Part shown: in pieces, positions 55,327 through 64,000 of the stretch
How positions within the stretch are numbered: position 1 is the first letter of the stretch
Layout: the number at the start of each line of letters is the position of its first letter
NCBI RefSeq assembly: GCF_000715075.1
Contig: NC_134101.1
Span: 136,848,237 to 136,912,236 of the forward strand
Reading direction: 5' to 3'
DNA from: Nicotiana tabacum
Lineage: Eukaryota > Streptophyta > Magnoliopsida > Solanales > Solanaceae
DNA: 64,000 bases
Notes under the pieces: model-generated
Database searches by the model: none
What the model was told of the DNA's origin: nothing
Seen by the model: the letters and a program-made list of their open reading frames with translations, nothing else
Made by a program: the position numbers and the translations under genes

Positions 55327-57964
55327 TATAACGTCCCGGCTGGTCGTCTTAAGAATTAACGCCTTGATCCCCTATTAACTGTTTTCCTCGTGTTTATTTT
55401 TGCTATTTTGATTTGCCGGGATGTTCGGTTTTGAGTTTCGAAGAGTTTTGGGACACTTAGTCCCTAAATGAGAGCTTAAGTGTTGGAAAGTTGACCGTAG
55501 TTGGAACAGTGTGAAGACGACCTCGTAATAGAATTCCAATGGTTCTGTTAGCTCCGTTGGGTGATTTCGGGCTTAGGGGTGTGATCAGATGGTATTTTGG
55601 AGGTCCGTAGCTAATTTAGGCTTGAAATGCACAAAGGTCAAATTTTGAAATTTCCGGTTCGATAGTGAGATTTTGATCCGAGGGTTGGAATAGAATTCTG
55701 GAAGTTGGAGTAGCTCCGTAGTGTTGAATGTGACGTGTGTGATAAATTTCAGGTCATTCGGACGAGGTTTGATAAACTTTTTGATCGAAAGCGTATTTTT
55801 ATAGTTTTGGAGTTCTTAGGCTTGAATCTGTGGTTGATTCCTCGTTTCGATGTTGTTTTAGGTGTTTTAAGGATTTGTATAAGTTTGGACAGTGGTATTA
55901 GACTTGTTTGTGTCTTTGGTTGAGGTCCCGAGGGCCTTGGGATGATTTCGGATGGTTGTCGGAAGAATTGGAAGTGGTTTAAAGTAGCTAAAGCCGCTGA
56001 TATCTGTCATAACCGTACCTGTGGTTGGGTCCCGCAGGTGCGGAGCTGCAGAAGCGGCGGAGCAATCGCAGAAGCGGAATTGGGGAGGATCAGCAGGGTT
56101 CGCAGATGCGGGAGACTTACCGTAGAAGCGGTACCGCATCTGCGAACAAATAATTGCAGGTGCGGAAGCTGGTCTTTAAGTGAAAGGTCGCAAATGCGAC
56201 CATGTCCTCGCATAAGCAGGACCACAGATGCGGTCCCAGGGCCGTAGAAGCGGATTAACTGGGCAGAAACATATAAATACTTACCTTCGCAAAATTTAGC
56301 TATTTTTCACCTCTTTTAAAACGGGAAGAAGCTTGGGGAGCATTTTTCAAGAGGGATTTTCAGAAGAATTCATTGGGGTAAGGTATTTGGTCCCTAAACT
56401 CTTTCTTGGAGTGATTTTTATCATTATATGCAAGAAAAATTAAGGAAAATCAGTGGCAATTTGGGGATTAGGGCTTGACTAGTTAGAGACCTTTGAGTGA
56501 TGATTGAGAGACCATTTGAGGTCCTATTTTGGTACTATTGGTATGAATGAACTCGTGAGAGTGTGAGGATTCTGGAAATGTAAATCTTACGCGATTACGA
56601 GACATGGGCCCGAGGGGCATTTTGGTCATTTTACCTAATTTCGCGTATTAGCTTAGAATTTCTTTGTAGAATCCGTTACTTGAAGTGTTATTTACATTAT
56701 GCAATTGAATTGAATAGATTTGGGCCATTTGGAGTCGAGTACCCGTGGCAAGAGCGTGGTGTCGGATTGATTTGAGCTGGTTCGAGGTAAGTGGCTTTCC
56801 TAACCTTATGTGGGGGACCTTCCCCTTAGGATTTAGTATATTTGATAATTGAAATGCCTTGTGAGGTGACGGGTGCATACTTGAGCTAATTGTTGGAAAT
56901 CAGATTTTTTCTAAGAAATTTTAATTGTGTTCCTTTTTCCTATCTTATACTACTTGCAATTTAAGCGTGTTGTTAGCCTAGAAAAGCATGTTTAATTGAC
57001 TTAATTGCTTAAACTGTCTTAATTGTATTATATGAAGCATGTTAGGTTAGAATTACCTGTTTACTTAGTACGAAATTGATCTTAATAAGTATTCCTTATA
57101 TTGTTGTTGCGTGTTTTACTTTGAGATATGAGACGACATCCCGGGAGATCCCCTGCATGTATTTATGATTTGAACTGAGGTACGAGATACCGAGATCCCT
57201 AGCGCATATATTGAGGATACCGAGAGATCCTTGAGATACCAAGAGATCCCTAGTATATATTGAGGATACTAAGAGATCCTCGGGATACTGAGAGATCCCC
57301 GGTTACTTCCTTGTGCTTGTTTTTGCCTCTGTTTCAGTTATTGAATTCCTCGTCTTCCTGTATTAAATTCTTATTGTTAGATTTCAACTGTACTGCTTAT
57401 CTTATACTATCATACCTTATATTTTTATTTTAACTCAGTAGGGCCCTGACCTTCCTCGTCACTACCCGACCGAGGTTAGGGTTGACACTTTCTGAGTATC
57501 GATATGGTGTACTCATGCCCCTTTCTACGCATGTTTTTCATGTGCAGATCCAGGTACTTTAACTCAGTACTATCACCCTTGAGGCGAGGCGACTGCTCCA
57601 GAGATTTCGAGATATATCTGCCGCGTTCGCAGACCGAGGAGTCCCTTTCCATTCTATCTTGTAGTGATAGCCCTTCTATTTTCTTTTGTTGATGTAGACA
57701 TTTCGGAGTTAGAGCATTTCTATTATATTCGTAACTTGTGATTCATGGGTTTCCAGGTTTTGTGAAAACTATATTAGTTTATGAGAGTTGGTACGGTATA
57801 TGCCGAGAAACACTTTCAAATGCTGTTTTATTACACTATTTCTTTTTTAAATTGTTTTCTTTTCCTCCGCAAATTTGGTTTATCTTCCGTAGTTTAGGCT
57901 TACCTAGTTGCAGAGACTAAGTGCCGTCTCGATAGTTCACGGAGGGCAAACCGGGGTCGTGACA
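55327..57964 (+). repeat. Tekay 3' LTR (2638 bp)
   Basis: Starts tataacgtcccggctggtcg (tg eroded to ta) and ends ggtcgtgaca at 57964. Contains the same internal features as the 5' LTR: gcgg/ccgc words (56010-56250) and a minisatellite (57180-57300). Confidence 0.92.
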
Positions 57965-60840
57965 GTCTTGTATGTTCCAGAGATTTGACGATTCTAAGTC
58001 TCTATGTCTGTTCTTCTAGATTCGGATTTCAATTTGAACTTTAGTCGCAGTGGTCTTAGAATTACTCAAGACAATATTTTTTTTATGGTTTTGGACATCG
58101 TTATGATGGTTTCATTGTGTTAGATTGTAATCCTTCTACATATAACTATTATGTTGACCATTGTGTTATGGCATATTATTCTAGTAACAATGATGTTGAT
58201 GTTATTACATGGCATGCAAGATTAGGTCACATAGGGAAGGATCGAATGAATAGATTGGCTAAGGAAGGACATTTAGGTTCTTTCTCTAAAATTGAAATGT
58301 CAACCTGTGAAAATTGTCTTACCGGAAAGATTACACGTAAACCATTTGGAAAGGATAAGAGAGCTGATTTTCTATTGCAATTAATCCATTCTGATGTCTG
58401 AGGTCTAATGAATGTAAGGGCTTGGTATGGTGCTTTATATTTTATTACGTTCATTGATGATTTCACACGCTTTATTTATGTCTATTTGATTTCTCATAAA
58501 TCTGAAGCACTTGAATGCTTAAATATTTGAATGAGGTTGAGAACCAATTAGACAAAAGGATTAAGACCTTAAGAACCGACAGAGGGCGTGAATATCTTTC
58601 AAAAGAATTTGAAGAATTGTGCAATAAAAAGGTAATTACCAGACAGTTGACTATTCTGTATACACCTCAAAAAAATGGTATAGTAGAAAGGAGGAATAGA
58701 ATAATATTGGACATGATAAGGTCCATGATGACGCAAGCAAATTTATCTAACTCCTTTTGGGGAGATGCGATTGACTGCAACTTACATATTGAACAAAGTA
58801 AGTTCCACTCCTTATGAGCTATGGACTGGTCATAAACCAAACTTAAATGATTTATGACCTTGGGGTTGTGTTGCATATGTAAAAGATTCCTTTAGCAAGT
58901 TTGGTAAATTAGGTCCAAAAGGCAAAAAAAATATCTTTATAAGATATTTAGAACACTTTAAAGGGTATGTGTTCATTGGTGAATTATAGGATGGAAGTGT
59001 TACTGAGATTGAATCATGAGATGTCACATTTCTGGAAAATGATTTTCCAAAGAAAGGCGTGGTAAAGAATGGAGAGTCTATTTATGAAATGTTGAACTCA
59101 GAGAGTCAGCAAGTGTCTTCTAACACAGTTGATAATCAAATTGATCAAGATCTTATTCTTGATCCCAGTGGGAGTGGGAACTCTCAATCCCAAAATCCTT
59201 CTAACGAACCTGAATTTCAACTACGAAAGAGTGCCAGGAAAAATATACTCAAACGTACTTATGAAATTGAAGATTATATTTTCTTGGTATCTCCCACAGA
59301 AATGGATGAGCCAAAGTCTGTGACTGAGGCTTTATTGAGCCCTGAAAAAGATGAGTGGCTGAAAGCAATGAAAGAAAAATTAGAGTCCATGAAAACCAAC
59401 AAAGTTTAGGATCTAGTTGACCTTCCACCTGGGCGTAGAGCCATTGGGAACAAATGGGTTCTCAAAGTTAAACGCAAAATGGATGGGTCAATAGAAAGAT
59501 ACAAGGCACGATTGGTAGCAAAAGGTGTTACTCAAGAAGCTGGAATAGATTATGAGGAAACATTTTCACCAGTTGTGAAATATACCACAATTCGCTTACT
59601 TTTGGCTATTGTTGCACGCTTGGATTTGGAATTACATCAAATGGACATGAAACAGTTTTTCTCTATGGAGAACTAAACGAAGAAATCTACATGGAACTAC
59701 CTGTAGGCTTCATCGTTAAAGGCCAAGAAAAGAAGGTCTGTAAATTGAAAAGATCTATTTATGGCCTGAAGCAATCTTCAAGGCAATGGTATTTGAGATT
59801 TCACAAGGAGGTGATCTCATATGATTTCACCATGATCGATGAAGACCATTGCATTTATGTGAAGAAGTCCAATGGGATGTTTGTAATTCTTTTTCTTTGT
59901 GTGGACGATATTTTATTGGCCGGAAACAATTTGGAGTATTTGAAAACTATCAAGTCATGCCTTTCAAAATCATTTGACATGAAAGATATGGGCGAGGCAG
60001 ACTATATCCTTGGAGTTAAGATCCAAAGAGACCGTTCCAAAAAGTTATTGAGTCTATCTCAAGAAACTTATATAAAGAAAATTTTGTAGCTTTTTCGCAT
60101 AAATAGTTGCAAATCCATGGATACTCCTATAGCGAGAGGAGAAACTTTAAGCCTTGAAATGTCCCAACACTGAAAATGAAAAGGAAGACATGTCTCGAGT
60201 TCCATATTCAAGTGTTGTCGGGAGCTTGATGTACGTTATGATGTGTACTCGCCCAGACATTTGTTATGCTGTAGTTCTAGTTAGAAGGTATCAATCCAAT
60301 CCTATAAGAGATCATTAGAAAGTTGTGAAGAGAATTTTCAAATACCTAAAGGGAACTGTAGATTATTCACTATGTTATAGTGAAAATGATTTAAACTTGA
60401 GAGAATATACAAATGCTGATTAGGCTGGTGATAGGAATGATAGAAAATCAACATCCGGTTATGCCTTCTTACTTAATGGTGGTACTATATCATGGAAAAG
60501 TAAGAAACAAACCTGTATAGCCCTATCAATAATGGAAGATGAGTTCGTGGCTTGTGTATCTACAGCACAAGAAGCTGTTTGGTTGAATAGATTCTTTGAA
60601 CATTTGGATATTACAAAGAACTCTCAGGGTCCCATGTCTCTATATTATGATAGTCAAACGGCTATTGCATATACAAAAGATCCTAAGTATCACAGCAAGA
60701 CCAAACACATTGACATCAAGTATAACTTTGTGAGAGACATAGTAGCAAGTGCAGAAATAAATTTATAGTACATTCCTACGCGAAGCATGATAGCTGATCT
60801 TTTTACAAAGGCAATATCTAGAGACCTGTTGTGAAACATG
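57965..60840 (+). pseudogene. Ty1/copia integrase, reverse transcriptase and RNase H, right part
   Basis: Resumes as YVPEI in register with the left half. GAG-pre-integrase/HHCC: WHARLGHIGKDRMNRLAKEG, CENCLTGKITRKPFG. Integrase core: FITFIDDFTRFIYVYL, LRTDRGREYLSKEFEEL, TPQKNGIVERRNR. Reverse transcriptase: [40 protein letters not shown], and catalytic LCVDDILLAGN (Tyr of YVDD replaced by Cys). RNase H: KSKKQTCIALSIMEDEFVAC and YHSKTKHIDIKYNFVRD. Stops or frameshifts at about 58399, 58526, 58815, 59407, 59674, 60087 and 60765. Confidence 0.88.
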
Positions 60841-62040
60841 TTATGGCTCTAGGTTTGTGAAGGATATGAACATATTTATGTATTGTAAAATGACTTAAGT
60901 ATTATAATATGATCATCAATATTTGACTCTTGAATTATGCTTATATCTCATATGTATATGATGAATGTTTTGTTTATAAAGTGTGTCGAACAAGTCGCGA
61001 GATTGGCTCTCTCACACAAGCAATCTCCTCTTACGTTAAGAATCGTGAAGAGATGAAACCTTATGGAACCTTGGATAATGTGAGGTTATATTTACTTGTA
61101 CAGGTCGGTCTTGACAACTACTCAGACTTATGAATTTCACTACTCGATTATGACTTGTTTTATAAGCCAGATGGAAGTTTATCTAAGAAGATGGTTTGAG
61201 TATTATTGAAGTGAGAAACTCGAGTTAGACATTTGGAGGTGTCTAGACCAAGATCTGTACGGTGTTGAATGATTAAAAGAATTAGGCACATGCACCAATA
61301 AAAGGTGAGAATACATTAACATGTGTTTCATACCACGTGTGCTATCGACCATGGGATAATGGAAGAATGAATCACTACTTCTTCATTGTGTGAGATACCA
61401 AAGAAGTTATATCAACTTTTATTAGAATACCCTTTGACCTTTTACTGTCTCTTGAAGTGCCAATTAGTGTTGCTACTTTAGCATGTCACTAATAGCCATG
61501 AGTGATTCGGCAATGCAGTGCATGTCTAGGAAAGTAATTGATTTGGAATGGAAAGATTCGAGTAGAAAGGGAAGACGACTAAAATTTAGTAATTTAACCT
61601 GTATTCATAGGTCGACCATTACACTTACCTTGAGGGTATTGGGTGTAATTGTGGATACAAAGTTACATGAACTCGAGTTCGCCTCTTTTCGAGGATGAGT
61701 GATCGGATAACTACCTACTAGAATAGCCAACAATGTCTGGGGTATTGCGAGTAATAATAAGATCCTCATGGTAGTAGTGAATCCTTTCTGCATGTGATTG
61801 GATTTCTACATAGAGCTATTAAACAACCTTAAAGGGTGTAAGAATATTGTAGCTCTTAATGCTCACAGGTCACACGATCTATTTACCAATATGAATTACG
61901 TGTGTTATTCACATGGCACTAGTTTGGGTCTAGCCCATCATGTGCGAAGTGTAATGACTGACCCTACCCATTTAGAGGAGATAAAACATGTGCTGTTGGT
62001 CATTTGTGGTTCTGTCCATGTTCTTTTTTTTATTATTATT
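60841..62040 (+). other. Long untranslated 3' region of the copia element
   Basis: About 1.2 kb after RNase H without a coding domain. Portions (for example tgtcgaacaagtcgcgagat near 60984) read like conserved 3' leader sequence of this copia family. The 3' LTR boundaries are not clear. Confidence 0.45.
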
Positions 62041-63024
62041 TAATGTTATCGAACAAAATACAAAATATGTGTGTCATGGTAGTTAAACCACAATTCGGTC
62101 ATTAAAAGAAAATTCACAAAAAATATGTATCCATTTCTAGGTTGTAATTTAACCATTTAAAAGTTTTTTTTATGTGTGTGAATAATTGTGTTAAGTATTG
62201 ATTAATGGGTATTTCAAATTCATTTTAGTTTAGTTGTATTTTAAAATTAGAAAACAAAATAAAAGAGTGCAAATTATTTAAGAAATCGGACTGGGCCTAT
62301 TTATTTCAAAATTTTTTGGAGGCCCAGAAGCAGCCCAAGTCAGCCAGCCCAAGACCCATCCGCAGGTCATCAAAACGACGTAGTTCAATACCAAGACTAC
62401 GTCGTTTCAAGGACGGCTCATCTCAGCCATTCCAACCAGGCCAATCCAACGGCCCAGGATTCCCTTTCAGTAACCCATTTTCAAACCCGACCCGGTAATC
62501 AATTCGAACCGACCCCCCAACCAAGGCCAAACGGTGTCGTTCCGTATTAAGTAAAAGATCCTGGCCATCAATCTCGATGCATCCAACGGCCAGGATCTAA
62601 TTACTCGTTACGTATATAAACCTAACCCTTTACCTAGCCCCCCTATACGAACACCCCCCTTCGGTCGTCCCCAAGCTCGAACCCAGACCTCCCATTAGGA
62701 ACCCTAGCCGCCCCATCTCCCTCGCCATTAAAGCCGGCGGCATGGACGCCGGTGACCACCTCCTGAACACCCTAGGACCACCTCACTATCCTGAACATGG
62801 ATCTGCTATCCTTGTGCCTCGAATCAGTCCCTAGTTTCTCGAATCTTCATTTGAAGATTCGAGTCGAACTCTGACCTACACCAAACCACCCCATATTCGC
62901 ACCAGACACTCCCCTGACCTCCCTCGTGGCCAAACCAAGCTTGGTTTGGTCCGAATCTACCCACAACTCCTAGAATCTCAAATCTGAAGATCCAAACCCT
63001 AGAACACCAAAACCTGGGGAATCT
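62041..63024 (+). repeat. LTR-like segment with TATA box and perfect hairpins
   Basis: After AT-rich DNA, a C-rich segment begins near 62280. A tatataaa box at about 62613-62620 is followed by C/A-rich leader sequence, as in many plant gypsy LTRs. Two perfect inverted repeats occur: arms aaacgacgtagt / actacgtcgttt (62373-62384, 62396-62407) and ctcgaatcttca / tgaagattcgag (62838-62863). The segment stops where Tekay LTR sequence begins at 63025. Family unknown. Confidence 0.4.
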
Positions 63025-64000
63025 GACTTGTTTTTGCTCTTGGTTGAGGTCCCGGGGGCCTCAGGATGATTTCGGATGGTTGTCGGAAGAATTAGAAGTG
63101 GCTTGAAGCAGCTGAAGCTGCTGAAGCTGCTGATATCTGTCATAACTGCACCTGCGGTTGGGTCCTGCATGTGCGGAGTTGCAGAAAAGGCGGAGCAATC
63201 GCAGAAGCGAAATTGGGGAGGTTCAGCAGGTTCCGTAGATGCGGGAGACTTACCGCAAAAGTGGTACCGCATCTGCGAACGGGTAATCGCAGGTGCGAAA
63301 GCTGGCCTTTAAGTGAAAGGTCGCAGATGTGACCATGTCCTTGCAGAAGCGGGACCGAAGATGCGGTCCCAGGGCCGCAGAAGCGGATTAACTGGGCAGA
63401 AACATAAAATACTTGCCTTCATGAAATTTAGCTATGTTTCACCTCTTTTCAAATGGGAAGAAGCTTGGGGAGCATTTTTCAAGAGGGATTTTCAGAGGAG
63501 TTCATTGGGGTAAGGTCTTTGGTCCCTAAACTCGTTCTTGGAGTGATTTTTATCATTATAAGCATGAAAAATTAAGGAAAATCAGTGGTAATTTGGGGGT
63601 TAGGGCTTGACTAATTAGAGACCTTTAAGTGATGATTGAGGGACCATTTGAGGTCCGATTTTGGTACTTTTGGTATGACTGAACTCGTGAGAGTGTGAAA
63701 ATTCTAGAAATGTAAATCTTACCTGATTCCGAGGCGTGGGCCCAAGGGGCGTTTTGGTCATTTTACCTAATTTTGCGTATTAGCTTAGAATTTCTTTGTA
63801 GAATCAGTTAATTGAAGTGTTATTTACATTATGCAATTGAATTGAATAGATTTGGGCCATTTGGAGTCGAGTACTCATGGAAAAAGCGTGGTTTCGGATT
63901 GATTTGAGCTGGTTCGAGGTAAGTGACTTGCCTAACCTTGTGTGGGGGACCTTCCCCTTAGGATTTGGTATATTTGATAATTGAAATGACTTGTACATCA
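63025..64000 (+). repeat. Partial Tekay LTR, starting internally, runs off the window
   Basis: Aligns with 39649-40617 of the Tekay 5' LTR, beginning at LTR position about 572, with a 9-bp extra gctgaagct unit near 63115-63130. In compared stretches it differs from the 5' LTR by about 1-2% but from the 3' LTR (55327-57964) by about 8%. The frames inside it are the same LTR frames as at 39700-40128 and are not genes. Confidence 0.92.

Larger units (their letters stand above)
39078..57964 (+). mobile_element. Tekay/Del-clade chromovirus, nested in copia and itself interrupted
   Basis: LTRs at 39078-41775 and 55327-57964, initiator-Met-type primer-binding site, gag, pol, chromodomain and polypurine tract, all plus strand. 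It splits the copia ORF at the protease-integrase boundary; ...ccttg precedes it and ...tcttg lies just after, so an original 5-bp duplication is only partly visible. A minus-strand LTR element occupies 45736-54154 within its integrase. Coding regions carry many stops and frameshifts. Confidence 0.9.
37958..62040 (+). mobile_element. Ty1/copia retrotransposon split by the nested Tekay element
   Basis: Internal order gag, protease | insertion | integrase, reverse transcriptase, RNase H (copia order) with a long conserved-looking untranslated tail after 60840. LTRs could not be delimited. The lineage within copia is not assigned. The two halves join in register across the insertion (MLHDVL + YVPEI). 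Confidence 0.8.

Overview
This is a repeat-dominated plant nuclear window, most likely from a Solanaceae genome. The evidence is the set of LTR-retrotransposon lineages: Galadriel and Tekay chromoviruses, Tat and Athila Ty3/gypsy elements, and SIRE-like and other Ty1/copia elements. Several of their LTR sequences resemble ones I know from Solanum and Nicotiana. Only three loci look like host genes: two paralogous proline-rich, apparently GPI-anchored wall proteins (5534-6052 plus, 24885-25436 minus) and one two-exon gene of unknown function with a probable mitochondrial presequence (34136-35455 minus). A fragment of a TMK-type LRR receptor kinase lies at 36352-36620. I found no rRNA, tRNA or CRISPR features.

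Layout. 1-4639: the 3' part of a Tat-lineage gypsy element, with 90-bp tandem repeats, an antisense extra ORF with a putative gypsy-type transposon domain, a polypurine tract and the 3' LTR. 4640-7143: host DNA with proline-rich gene 1. 7144-8370: a possible copia LTR remnant. 8835-11888: a second Tat element, with 5' LTR, primer-binding site and tandem repeats but no gag-pol, interrupted by an Athila element (11889 to about 22240) that has no recognisable 3' LTR. 22400-23341: a SIRE-like copia LTR. 24885-25436: proline-rich gene 2. 25804-32023: an essentially intact Galadriel chromovirus, inserted in the upstream region of gene 2. 32971-33363: a foldback MITE. 34136-35455: the two-exon gene. 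37958-60840: a nested stack in which a copia element is split by a Tekay chromovirus (39078-57964), itself split by a minus-strand, apparently non-coding LTR element (45736-54154). 62260-64000: an LTR-like GC-richer segment fused to a partial Tekay LTR.

The most unusual structure is the Galadriel copy. Its gag-pol is open over 1605 codons, but its two LTRs are inverted relative to each other, and the unit is flanked by an exact 123-bp direct repeat of host promoter DNA instead of a normal 5-bp target duplication. The inner LTR edges fit a retroelement (polypurine tract and primer-binding site both adjacent), so the 3' LTR appears flipped in place. The right outer end looks like a normal integrase product. 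The left outer end lacks 7 bp and joins host DNA at a 2-bp microhomology.

Apart from this copy, the autonomous elements are decayed: stops, frameshifts and catalytic changes (FMDN in the Athila reverse transcriptase, ESGV in the copia protease). By-eye LTR divergence agrees with nesting order: Galadriel about 0%, inner element about 4%, Tekay about 10%. These percentages are my own spot comparisons, not full alignments.
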